Part shown: in pieces, positions 1-6,771 of the stretch
Numbering within the stretch: position 1 is the first letter of the stretch
Layout: the number at the start of each line of letters is the position of its first letter
Assembly (NCBI GenBank): GCA_013375355.1
Contig: JABXJV010000118.1
Location: 1-8,896, forward strand
Reading direction: 5' to 3'
Source of the DNA: Candidatus Helarchaeota archaeon
GTDB taxonomy: Archaea > Asgardarchaeota > Lokiarchaeia > Helarchaeales > JABXJV01
DNA: 8,896 nt
Position numbers and translations under genes: made by a program
The notes under the pieces: generated by a model
What the model was told of the DNA's origin: nothing
Database searches by the model: none
What the model saw: the letters and a program-made list of their open reading frames with translations, nothing else

Positions 1-11
1 TAATGATTTTT

Positions 12-998
12 CTAGCTAATATTTTTTTTTCGAATATTCTTAGGTATTTTACCATCCAAAAAATCTCTTATGGCTTCGAAGACCATTTCTGAGTAATGTG
101 CGACGACTTCAGCTGTTGCTCCTCCAATATGAGGTGTAGTTATTACATTATCAAGACCTTTAAAAGGACTGCCTCTACGACCAGTAGGCTCTATTTTATA
201 AACGTCAATAGCGGCTCCTGCAATTTTATGATCTTTGAGTGCATTAACTAATGCTTTTTCATCAGTTATTCTTGAACGAGCAACGTTTATAAAAAATGCT
301 GTTGGTTTCATTAATGATATCATATCTGCATCTATTAAACCTTTAGTTTCTTTATTATATACGGCATGAATTGTTATAAAATCCGATTCCTTCATTAAAA
401 CAGCTAGATCAACTACTTTTCCTTCAACATCTTCTACTCTTTTAGGATTTACATAAGAATCATATACTAAAACAATCATACCCATCGTTTTCAAAATTTT
501 TGCTACTTTATAGCCAATCGCCCCTAAGCCGATTATACCTACAGTTTTTCCTTCAAGTTCAATCCCTTTCGCAGTCACAACACCTTCTAGACCTCTCCAT
601 TCTCCATTTTGGACTATATTATGGGCAAGTATTATATTTCTAGCCAAAGATACCATTAAACCAATTGTTAATTCTGCAACAGCGGTAGCATTTCGCCCGG
701 GGCAAGAGGTAACCACAACATTAGCTTTATTTGCTGCTTCTACATCAATATTAACAGGATTACCACGAACACAACAAATAAGTTGCAGCCCTTTAACAAC
801 TTCAAAGAAATCTTCACGTAGAACTTCAACTTCACAGATTAGAACCTTAATATCTTCTTCTTTTATTTTCTCTAATAATTCACCTGAAGTGTAAAGTTTA
901 TCATATTCAATCCAATCTTCAACCTTTAATTCGCCAACAAGCTCCGCAATTTTTTTTCTGTAATTAGGATCCAATCTAACTGTTGAAAAAGCTTTCAT
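12..998 (-). CDS. D-isomer-specific 2-hydroxyacid dehydrogenase (phosphoglycerate dehydrogenase-like, no ACT domain)
   Basis: Predicted cytoplasmic NAD-dependent oxidoreductase that interconverts a 2-hydroxyacid and its 2-oxoacid. The 328 aa are the usual length for a catalytic plus nucleotide-binding domain without a C-terminal regulatory domain. Visible motifs are the Rossmann G157-x-G159-x-x-G162, D180 at the end of the second strand (favours NAD over NADP), catalytic R241 in NVARSR, E270 in the DVYKIEP stretch, and H290 in TPHIGGAT. The segment around residues 76-110 (RGNPVNID, then CPGRNATAVAE) resembles the SerA/YoaD-like branch, so 3-phosphoglycerate is possible but the substrate is not determined. 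The start is supported by AGAGGA (1006-1011 on the opposite strand), 7 nt upstream. The gene lies 80 bp downstream of the duplicated membrane protein on the same strand, so it could be co-transcribed or have its own promoter. Family assignment is secure; substrate is not. Confidence 0.93.
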   Translation of the reverse strand: MKAFSTVRLDPNYRKKIAELVGELKVEDWIEYDKLYTSGELLEKIKEEDIKVLICEVEVLREDFFEVVKGLQLICCVRGNPVNIDVEAANKANVVVTSCPGRNATAVAELTIGLMVSLARNIILAHNIVQNGEWRGLEGVVTAKGIELEGKTVGIIGLGAIGYKVAKILKTMGMIVLVYDSYVNPKRVEDVEGKVVDLAVLMKESDFITIHAVYNKETKGLIDADMISLMKPTAFFINVARSRITDEKALVNALKDHKIAGAAIDVYKIEPTGRRGSPFKGLDNVITTPHIGGATAEVVAHYSEMVFEAIRDFLDGKIPKNIRKKNIS

Positions 999-1078
999 TA
1001 CATATTCCTCTAATTAATATTATTTGACAAAGAAAAATTGGAAAATAATAGTTTTTTGATTTTTACAATTTATTCTTT

Positions 1079-1876
1079 TTAAGATGGCCAAAGCCAGATA
1101 ATGACACTAAAAACTAATGAGATCACGAACGGTAGGTTAAGCAAATTGAAATCTTGGGTAGATGAGTAAGAAATTACTCCTAAAATAGCTGCTATTATTG
1201 TATTGACTATTAAAATTCCTCTAATCACATTCCTTGGTAAATCGAGGGGTTCACGGGGTTTTGTCTCTTCATGCCTTCTTAAAGAAAAATATGCAGAAAT
1301 GGCAATGCTTCCTGCGCCCTGGATGCCTTCAGTAATTATAAAATATCCAAATGTATAATCAGGGAAATAAAACTTGATTAAACCTATATAAAATGGCAAA
1401 TATGCAGCTAAAACTACACAGATAATTGCAATTACAGCCCGGGCGTCTTCAAATTTTATTTCTGTCTCAAGTGGCCAAAGCCAAGCTATAATACTTATTA
1501 TCACAGAAAATATAAACGGTAAATTAAGCACATCGATATCTGGATATCTTATATAGGAAAGAATCCCAATAATTTGTGCAATTACAGCATTAATTAATAA
1601 AAATCCTCGAACTACGTTTCGGGGTAGATTAAGTGGTTCTCTGGGCATTTTCTCTTCTCGTCTTCTTAAAAAAAAGTACAATGATACCGCAAGAGTTCCA
1701 ATACCTTTAATCCCCTCTATAATAAAATAATATAATGAACTTCCTTCATAAATAAAAAGAAGAAAATATTGAATTGCAAAAGATTGTATTAATACAATGT
1801 AAAATGGTAAATATGCTGCTGCAACAACAGCTATCATGGCTACAATGGCACGTAAATCCTCAAATTTTGCGCCCAT
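1079..1876 (-). CDS. Unrecognised membrane protein made of two tandem four-helix repeats
   Basis: 265-aa integral membrane protein of unknown function. It is an internal tandem duplication: residues 4-135 and 141-264 align from KFED.RA at the start to a closing WLWP. Each half shows about four hydrophobic helices (first half near 9-30, 48-70, 88-107 and 116-134), giving about eight in all. Between helices 2 and 3 of each half is a basic loop, LRRREEKMPREPLNLPRN in the first and LRRHEETKPREPLDLPRN in the second. By the positive-inside rule both loops are cytoplasmic, so the halves should lie parallel. AAYLPFYI is identical in both halves. A strong GGAAGGAG site (complement at 1883-1890) sits 6 nt before the ATG, inside the 15-bp gap from the preceding 120-aa gene, which indicates an operon. 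I recognise no family; a transporter or a scaffold are only guesses. Confidence 0.88.
   Translation of the reverse strand: MGAKFEDLRAIVAMIAVVAAAYLPFYIVLIQSFAIQYFLLFIYEGSSLYYFIIEGIKGIGTLAVSLYFFLRRREEKMPREPLNLPRNVVRGFLLINAVIAQIIGILSYIRYPDIDVLNLPFIFSVIISIIAWLWPLETEIKFEDARAVIAIICVVLAAYLPFYIGLIKFYFPDYTFGYFIITEGIQGAGSIAISAYFSLRRHEETKPREPLDLPRNVIRGILIVNTIIAAILGVISYSSTQDFNLLNLPFVISLVFSVIIWLWPS
1085..1456 (-). repeat. Second copy of the internal four-helix repeat (residues 141-264)
   Basis: This copy encodes KFEDARA through IWLWP and follows the first after a five-residue linker (LETEI). Most clearly shared with copy one are AAYLPFYI, the basic PREPL.LPRNV.RG loop, and LNLPF followed by the last helix. 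By eye well over half of the aligned positions are identical. Confidence 0.85.
1472..1867 (-). repeat. First copy of the internal four-helix repeat (residues 4-135 of the 265-aa protein)
   Basis: This copy encodes KFEDLRA through AWLWP. It is about eight residues longer than the second copy, and the extra residues fall between the first and second helices (around residues 32-48). The two copies differ at many nucleotides, so the duplication is old rather than a recent slippage event. Confidence 0.85.
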
Positions 1877-1891
1877 AGTATTCTCCTTCCT

Positions 1892-2254
1892 TTATTTTAC
1901 TAAATAACGAAAAACTGAAAACAAATAAATAATAATATCAGTTGGTTCTTTAAAAAATTTTAATTTTATAATATTATTTAATATTTTAGCTTTCATAACT
2001 TTTTCTCTTGTAGGAGTTTTAAAATAAGTTCTTCCATATTTAGATTTAACAATTATTAATTTTTCTTTGGAGGGCCATTTTCGTACTTCATTTTCAAGAA
2101 ATTGGTAAGTTTCCTCGTCGATTTTTATTATATTACCTATTGCAGAAGGTCGTTCCTTGATTTTAATTGTTCTATCATGATATTTAAGCTTAATTCTTTC
2201 GCCAATTATTTTTACAGTTCCCACTGATTTTTTATTCTCTCGAATTTCAAGCAT
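1892..2254 (-). CDS. Hypothetical basic 120-aa protein
   Basis: Function unknown and no family recognised. The protein is rich in Lys, Ile and Arg. Residues 1-75 look like alternating short strands and turns (VGTVKIIGERIKLKYHD and nearby), followed by a helical region. The C-terminus (about 105-120) is hydrophobic with aromatic residues and ends in RYLVK, so it may be a membrane-contacting or packing helix. There is no signal peptide. The ATG chosen here has no convincing ribosome-binding site. An upstream ATG at 2257-2259 is out of frame, and the in-frame region upstream stays open to 2297 without a standard start, so this start is the best available. The gene ends 15 bp before the duplicated membrane protein, which carries its ribosome-binding site in that gap, so the two are probably co-transcribed and may act together. 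Confidence 0.72.
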   Translation of the reverse strand: MLEIRENKKSVGTVKIIGERIKLKYHDRTIKIKERPSAIGNIIKIDEETYQFLENEVRKWPSKEKLIIVKSKYGRTYFKTPTREKVMKAKILNNIIKLKFFKEPTDIIIYLFSVFRYLVK

Positions 2255-2319
2255 TCCATCAATTGGAATAATACTTATTTCAGCTGGAATTTTAATTCAA
2301 CATCCAAATTATTTAATAG

Positions 2320-2326
2320 AAAAAAA
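2320..2326 (-). terminator. Candidate T-run terminator after the 544-aa DUF4139 gene
   Basis: On the minus strand seven T residues follow the TAA stop of the 544-aa gene immediately, then C and an AT-rich stretch. Archaeal RNA polymerase can terminate at such U-tracts without a hairpin. No stem-loop precedes it. It would separate the paralogue pair from the 120-aa gene 72 bp downstream. Confidence 0.4.
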
Positions 2327-3961
2327 TTATGGGAGTGAAGGATCGATTGTGATATCTTTATTATAACCAACTTTGTATCCATATTTTATTTTGAATTCTT
2401 GCTCTGGTGTCAATTTCAACTCAAATGTCGCTACACTTAGTATTAATTTGTCAGGTATAGGTGAAAAGTAATCGTCTAAATGCTTTTCATCAGGTTCAAC
2501 GATAATATCGGGAGAACGGCTGTGTGGAATCCGATCATTTATAGTTATTTCACTCTCTTTCTTTCGATAATTATTTATTTTAATCTCATATCCATATTCG
2601 TTAGTTAGTTTTCCTTTAAATATCCCTTTTTTGCCAACTTCCCTTTTGACCAATTTTTTTTCTACCTTCATTTCATATGAACGTCTAGCACCTAGTTTGA
2701 ATTCTTCACCTGGAGAAATCACTTTAATGTTAGTTTCACCAATGAAATCCCCATCGACATAGCATTTGCATTTGCCAGGAAGCAAGGTGCTCTCCCCGTT
2801 TTTAATTTTCTCTTGAGCAATTAATTGTTGGTCCATAGAATTCCAGTAAAAAAGCCGTGTGGAAGTTACATCAATTTCTTGAAGTAGAACAGGGTGTTTA
2901 GATCCATCGGCTTTGATGTCCATCTTCTTCTTAATTTTGTAAATTTGTACGCCAAATCCACTTTCTGAAAATGTAGCTTGTTCTACTTTCATTTCAACTT
3001 CTTCTCTTTTTTCTTCTATAACTTCACCTTCATAGTCCATCAGTTCTTCTTCAATTTCTTTTTCCATAGGAGCAGCAGGAGCTCTATCCTTTGCCTTATC
3101 CATTCTGGGTGCAGGACGATAATATACCTTCTCTTGTATATACCAGGGTTGAGGTTCTATTATTCTAACAGGTTTAAAAGTTGCTGTTGAAACTTCTAAG
3201 TTGATATCAATCCAATCTTCTAATGTTTTATTCACAATTTCTGCTCTATAATTGATTTTTGTTTCATTTTCACTTATTAGAACATCATAGCTTGGGGTCC
3301 AATAAGCTCCGCGAATCTGATATGTCACATTCAAATCAAAAGGTCCCGCACTTTCTGCTTCGATTGTAATGATTATATCATAGTATTCTTCGACTTTTCG
3401 GGCAAGACTGCCATACTTCTGTATTTCTTTCTTAACTTTCTGGATTTCTATATTCTTTTTTTCTATTTTATCAGCTAGTTCAAATAATTTTTTCTGTGTG
3501 CTTGAGATTGTCTCATTAGAATATGTTTGCATATCTTTTAATCCTTGTAGGCTTGTCTCTCCTGCAGCAAAAAACTTTGGAAATTCAGCAGAGAATGTAT
3601 TTAATACATTTGAAAAATTATTTTTTACCCATTGAAAGTGTTGTAATTCTTCTTTTAATGAATTTAATTCTTTCTGAAGTTGTTTCAACTTATCTTGTAG
3701 CTCATCCAGTTCTTTAATACCAGTTATTTCTCTATAAATATAATTTACTTCAACATCTACTAGTGTTGCCTTAATTCCTTTTCCAGCTCCTTTCACTCGA
3801 ACACTATCGCTATCTAAAAATTTTGATATTTCACCTATTTTTAATTCGTTAATACCTTTTTCCAATGATATATCCTCAATATTTTTACGTGTAACTCTTG
3901 CACCATCTAAAAAGATAACAACATCCGAAGGGATTGTTTTAATTATTTGACTTTCAGCCAT
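2327..3961 (-). CDS. DUF4140/DUF4139 family protein (MuiA-like), downstream paralogue
   Basis: 544-aa member of the family named after rhizobial mucoidy inhibitor A, also present in eukaryotes; its molecular function is not established. Order of parts: N-terminal DUF4140-like domain (about 12-80, with VVIFLDGARVTR), coiled-coil segments (about 84-115 and 152-192), then DUF4139 (about 200-542) with the typical RGAYWTPSYDVLI near 217-229 and YVDGDFIGE near 401-409. A charged, Pro-rich linker (278-321) interrupts DUF4139. There is no signal peptide or membrane helix, so the protein is predicted cytoplasmic, unlike many bacterial relatives. The ATG is preceded by GTGA (3968-3971 on the opposite strand) at 6 nt. 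It lies 27 bp after its paralogue, so the two are likely one transcript and perhaps form a hetero-oligomer through their coiled coils. Unlike the paralogue it has a CKC pair at 398-400. Confidence 0.88.
   Translation of the reverse strand: MAESQIIKTIPSDVVIFLDGARVTRKNIEDISLEKGINELKIGEISKFLDSDSVRVKGAGKGIKATLVDVEVNYIYREITGIKELDELQDKLKQLQKELNSLKEELQHFQWVKNNFSNVLNTFSAEFPKFFAAGETSLQGLKDMQTYSNETISSTQKKLFELADKIEKKNIEIQKVKKEIQKYGSLARKVEEYYDIIITIEAESAGPFDLNVTYQIRGAYWTPSYDVLISENETKINYRAEIVNKTLEDWIDINLEVSTATFKPVRIIEPQPWYIQEKVYYRPAPRMDKAKDRAPAAPMEKEIEEELMDYEGEVIEEKREEVEMKVEQATFSESGFGVQIYKIKKKMDIKADGSKHPVLLQEIDVTSTRLFYWNSMDQQLIAQEKIKNGESTLLPGKCKCYVDGDFIGETNIKVISPGEEFKLGARRSYEMKVEKKLVKREVGKKGIFKGKLTNEYGYEIKINNYRKKESEITINDRIPHSRSPDIIVEPDEKHLDDYFSPIPDKLILSVATFELKLTPEQEFKIKYGYKVGYNKDITIDPSLP
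2771..2977 (-). other. Exceptionally conserved block in the DUF4139 domain (residues 329-397)
   Basis: Over these 69 residues (from A.FSE.GFGVQIYKIKKKMD to NGES.LLPGK) the two paralogues differ at only five positions, far fewer than over the rest of the proteins. The matching block in the upstream gene is 4445-4651. Many third-position nucleotide changes are present, which argues for protein constraint rather than recent gene conversion. Confidence 0.8.
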
Positions 3962-3988
3962 TTTTTCTCACGCATATATTTTATTACA

Positions 3989-5656
3989 TTATGGAAGAGG
4001 CGGATCTACTACAATATCTTTCTTATAATTTACTTTGTAGTCGTAAATAATCTTAAATTCTTCTTCCGGTTTCAATTTTAATTCGTAGGTAGCGATGCCT
4101 AACTGAAATTTAGTAGGAACTGGTGAAAAGAAATCATCTAAACGTTTTTCTTCTTTTTGTTCAGGATCAACATCAATCTCAGCCGAACGACTATGAGGAA
4201 TTCTATCAATAACAGTTATATCACTTTCTTTTTTGCGATAATTATTGATTTTGATTTCATACCCATATTCATTTGTTAATTTTCCTTTCATTAAACCTTT
4301 CTTGCCTACCTCTCGCTTGGTTAATTTTTTTTCTACTTTCATTTCATAAGATCTTCTTGCACCCAATTTGAATTCCTCACTTGGAGAAATTGGTTTGTCA
4401 AAAGCTGTTTCACCCACGAAATCTCCTTCAACGTATGTTTTTACTTTACCAGGAAGCAGTACGCTCTCCCCATTTTTGATTTTCTCTTGTGCTACTAATT
4501 GTTGATCTATAGAATTCCAGTAAAAAAGTCTTGTAGATGTTACATCAATTTCTTGGAGTAAAACGGGGTGTTTTGAGCCATCTGCCTTAATATCCATCTT
4601 CTTTTTAATTTTGTAAATTTGGACTCCAAAACCACCTTCAGAAAATGCAGCTTGTTCTATTTTCATTTCAACAGGTTCCGGCTCTGGTGGGGCCATAACC
4701 TCAGTAGCCAATTCATCCATTTTTGCTGCTTCTCTTTTCATTTTTTTACTAACTTTAGCCATTGCACGTCCCGTTTCTACATCACCGCTATAATAGTCAT
4801 AAGGTTGATATTCTTGAATATACCAAGGCTCAGGTTCAATAATTCTTACCGGTTTGAATGTCGCTGTTGAAATCTCCAAATTAATGTCTTCCCAGTCTTC
4901 TAATGTTTTATTTACAACTTCCGCTCTGTAATTAATCATCGTTTCAGTTTCACTAATTAGCACATCATAACTTGGTGTCCATGATGCACCTCGAATTTGA
5001 TACAAAATATTTAACTGAAAAGGTCCCGCACTTTCTGCTTCTATTGTAACCAAAACGTCATAATATTCTTCAACTCTTTGAGCTTGACCGCCAAGTTTTC
5101 GAATATTTAGATTCACTTTATCAATTTCTATTGAATTTTTCTCAATTTTTTCATCCAATTCAAACATTTTTCTTTGCATATCTAGAATACTTTCATTGGA
5201 ATAGGCATGCATATCTTTTAGATTTTGTAGTTCTGACTCACCTGCTGCAAAAAACTTTGGAAATTCGGCTGTAAAATTATTCACAATATTTTTAAAATTC
5301 TCTTGAATCATGGATAAATGGTTCTTTTCTTCATTTAGAGAGGCTCGTTCTTTCTGGAGTTGTTTTAATTTTTCTTGTAATTCATCTAATTCTTTCAGTC
5401 CTGTTACTTCTTTATAAACATAATTTACTTCGACGTCTACTAATGTAGCTTTAATTCCTTTTCCAGAACCCTTTACACGGACACTATCTTTTTCTAAAAA
5501 TTTAGAAATTTGACCGACTTTTAATATATTTATGCCTTTTTCTATAGAAATTTCCTCGCTTATACGCGTAACTCTTGCACCATCAAGAAAGACTACAGCA
5601 TCTGTGATATTAGTCTTGATCTCATGACTATCCTCTTTTATTTGATTTTCTACCAT
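3989..5656 (-). CDS. DUF4140/DUF4139 family protein (MuiA-like), upstream paralogue
   Basis: 555-aa paralogue of the next gene, with the same plan: DUF4140-like N-terminus (VVFLDGARVTR near 21-31), coiled-coil stretches (about 87-117 and 157-197), then DUF4139 (about 207-552) with RGASWTPSYDVLI and YVEGDFVGE. The linker at 283-328 differs completely from the paralogue's: it starts with YQPYDYYSGD and ends in APPEPEP. There is no signal peptide. I place the start at the ATG 5654-5656, not at the in-frame GTG 5663-5665, for two reasons. The GTG belongs to a GTGA ribosome-binding site 5 nt before the ATG, and the resulting MVENQ aligns with MAESQ of the paralogue. The gene is first in the leftward group and diverges from the 246-aa membrane protein. 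The role is unknown; a structural or envelope-related scaffold is only inference. Confidence 0.88.
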   Translation of the reverse strand: MVENQIKEDSHEIKTNITDAVVFLDGARVTRISEEISIEKGINILKVGQISKFLEKDSVRVKGSGKGIKATLVDVEVNYVYKEVTGLKELDELQEKLKQLQKERASLNEEKNHLSMIQENFKNIVNNFTAEFPKFFAAGESELQNLKDMHAYSNESILDMQRKMFELDEKIEKNSIEIDKVNLNIRKLGGQAQRVEEYYDVLVTIEAESAGPFQLNILYQIRGASWTPSYDVLISETETMINYRAEVVNKTLEDWEDINLEISTATFKPVRIIEPEPWYIQEYQPYDYYSGDVETGRAMAKVSKKMKREAAKMDELATEVMAPPEPEPVEMKIEQAAFSEGGFGVQIYKIKKKMDIKADGSKHPVLLQEIDVTSTRLFYWNSIDQQLVAQEKIKNGESVLLPGKVKTYVEGDFVGETAFDKPISPSEEFKLGARRSYEMKVEKKLTKREVGKKGLMKGKLTNEYGYEIKINNYRKKESDITVIDRIPHSRSAEIDVDPEQKEEKRLDDFFSPVPTKFQLGIATYELKLKPEEEFKIIYDYKVNYKKDIVVDPPLP

Positions 5657-5661
5657 ATTTT

Positions 5662-5665
5662 TCAC
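5662..5665 (-). promoter_or_regulatory. GTGA ribosome-binding site that decides the start of the 555-aa gene
   Basis: The minus strand reads GTGA, AAAAT, then ATG. GTGA is complementary to the UCAC of the 16S rRNA 3' end. It overlaps the longest-frame GTG codon, so that codon is probably not the initiator. The paralogue has the same arrangement (GTGA, six bases, ATG). Confidence 0.6.
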
Positions 5666-5701
5666 TAATTATAATTTTAATGAAAATTTATTACCCCTTT
5701 A

Positions 5702-5709
5702 AAATAAAG
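5702..5709 (-). promoter_or_regulatory. Possible TATA box for the DUF4139 pair
   Basis: The minus strand reads CTTTATTT about 48 nt upstream of the chosen ATG. With usual archaeal spacing, transcription would begin near 5678 and leave a leader of about 22 nt that includes the GTGA site. The region is so AT-rich that similar matches are common, and no clear BRE is visible. The rest of the 142-bp divergent gap (5657-5798) shows no gene. Confidence 0.25.
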
Positions 5710-5787
5710 TTTCGTGATAAGGTAAATTAAAAATAAATTTTTAAAAAATAAAAAAAGACTATTTAACTATAAAACGCAATCTCTCAA

Positions 5788-5792
5788 GTGAT
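5788..5792 (+). promoter_or_regulatory. GTGAT ribosome-binding site of the 246-aa membrane protein
   Basis: GTGAT is fully complementary to AUCAC of the 16S rRNA 3' end and sits 6 nt before the ATG at 5799. It supports that start over the ATG at 5791, which runs into TAA after two codons. Confidence 0.6.
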
Positions 5793-5798
5793 GTTATA

Positions 5799-6539
5799 AT
5801 GGAATTACAATTACATAATAAATTAGCTTTGTTTATGATATTATGCGGTGGAATCTTTTTTATACTTGCATTTGGTACCTTCTGGTCTGTAGCTGCAATA
5901 TTAATAATGGCAGGGGGATTCGTAATTTTTTTGATTTATTACGAAAAACCATGGATAGAGAAAAAATATCTAAAAAGGGGTTTAATTTTTACGTTATTAT
6001 TTGCAATCGTTTATGGAATTTTAGAATATGTTTTTTTTGATGCAACCTGGAATTACTGGTTTAAAATATCAGCTTGGTTTCCTAGTAAATATTTATATTG
6101 GGTTTTTATGGCAGTATTAAATTTTTCTTTGGTCTTTATCATATCTAAAAAGTCTATTGCTCTTGGTTTTTTATCGGTTCCCTTATTTTCAGTTAATGAA
6201 GATTTATGGTATTGGATAACTAAATCTATCCATAACGGAATTTACGTATTTCCAGTTCCTAATTGGTTTGATCAAAGGTTCCCGGTTTATGGCCTTGGAG
6301 AACCAATACCTTTTTTTCCTTTCTGGCCACGTTTTTACTTTGTTTTATGGACATTAATAACTATCTTATTATTTATTCAGTTTAAAGATTTAGAAAATAA
6401 AAAATTGCTAATTTCTGTGTGTATTTTTTGCGGAACCTCCTTTATTTTTCTACTACTTATACCCCAATCTTTCTCCAAATTGACAAGTAATCTATTTTAT
6501 TTCTTTCATAATATTCAACATAAAATAATCTTTATTTAG
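5799..6539 (+). CDS. Unrecognised polytopic membrane protein (about seven helices)
   Basis: 246-aa protein, mostly hydrophobic, with probable helices near 8-26, 28-48, 61-80, 98-116, 119-139, 177-195 and 203-222. Acidic residues lie inside or next to membrane segments: E76 and D81 (GILEYVFFD) and the E134-D135 pair in VNEDLWYW. A long aromatic and Pro-rich loop (about 150-176, with FPVPNWFDQRFP and EPIPFFPFWP) separates helices five and six. The acidic pair followed by aromatic residues in a helix faintly recalls the P-x-E-(E/D) helix of lycopene cyclase-type membrane proteins, but the flanking motifs do not fit well enough to assign that family. The gene diverges from the DUF4139 pair across a 142-bp gap and is followed by 232 bp before the DUF389 gene, so it is probably its own unit. 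Coding confidence is good; function unknown. Confidence 0.8.
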   Translation: MELQLHNKLALFMILCGGIFFILAFGTFWSVAAILIMAGGFVIFLIYYEKPWIEKKYLKRGLIFTLLFAIVYGILEYVFFDATWNYWFKISAWFPSKYLYWVFMAVLNFSLVFIISKKSIALGFLSVPLFSVNEDLWYWITKSIHNGIYVFPVPNWFDQRFPVYGLGEPIPFFPFWPRFYFVLWTLITILLFIQFKDLENKKLLISVCIFCGTSFIFLLLIPQSFSKLTSNLFYFFHNIQHKIIFI

Positions 6540-6620
6540 AAAAAATTGAAAAAACTTTATTTTCTCATTCATCCTTTATAAGATTTTCCCAATTTCATTA
6601 AATTTCAAAATTTTATGGGG

Positions 6621-6648
6621 TATTTAAAGGAGTAACTACTTTTAAATA
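6621..6648. promoter_or_regulatory. Inverted repeat of two TATA-like octamers upstream of the DUF389 gene
   Basis: TATTTAAA (6621-6628) and its reverse complement TTTAAATA (6641-6648) are separated by 12 bp. Each reads as an archaeal TATA-like box, one on each strand, pointing outward. This could be a divergent promoter pair or a protein-binding dyad. In such AT-rich DNA, chance cannot be dismissed. Confidence 0.35.
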
Positions 6649-6675
6649 GGACCTTGACATTTTAAAAAAACGACT

Positions 6676-6699
6676 AAAATTGAATTTCATATCAATTTT
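6676..6699. promoter_or_regulatory. Inverted repeat with 8-bp arms, possible operator or leader hairpin
   Basis: AAAATTGA (6676-6683) and TCAATTTT (6692-6699) are perfect inverted arms around an 8-nt spacer, 73 bp before the DUF389 start. If transcription begins at the TTTAAATA box at 6641, this lies in the leader RNA. The remainder of the 6540-6771 gap shows only AT-rich sequence and no supportable gene. Confidence 0.35.
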
Positions 6700-6771
6700 G
6701 AAAAAACTCGATAATACTGCTTTTTTTTATTTTTTACCTAAATGTATAAAATATTTTATGTGATCTACTAG

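Larger units (their letters stand above)
2327..5656 (-). repeat. Tandem gene duplication: two DUF4140/DUF4139 paralogues
   Basis: The two genes 2327-3961 and 3989-5656 are head-to-tail copies, alike from the first residues (MAESQ and MVENQ) to the last (PSLP and PPLP). Nucleotide differences are frequent and mostly silent in the conserved parts, so this is an established duplication under protein-level selection, not a recent copy or an assembly artefact. Confidence 0.9.

Noticed and set aside
2978..3190. Plus-strand frames within the DUF4139 genes (2978-3190, 3523-3717, 4619-4870)
   Set aside because: They are antisense to well-supported conserved coding sequence, and two occupy matching places in the two paralogues, as expected for shadows of homologous genes.
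3962..3988. Possible assembly artefact creating two near-identical DUF4139 genes
   Set aside because: The copies differ throughout at silent and replacement sites and have unrelated linkers, so the duplication is genuine.
5843..6040. 65-codon alternative plus-strand frame inside the 246-aa membrane protein gene
   Set aside because: It is out of frame with a longer frame that has a good ribosome-binding site and clear membrane-protein periodicity.
6590..6700. 25-codon minus-strand frame (MKFNFSRFFK ... TPLNTP) in the gap before the DUF389 gene
   Set aside because: It has no ribosome-binding site and overlaps both inverted repeats. Frames of this length are common by chance.
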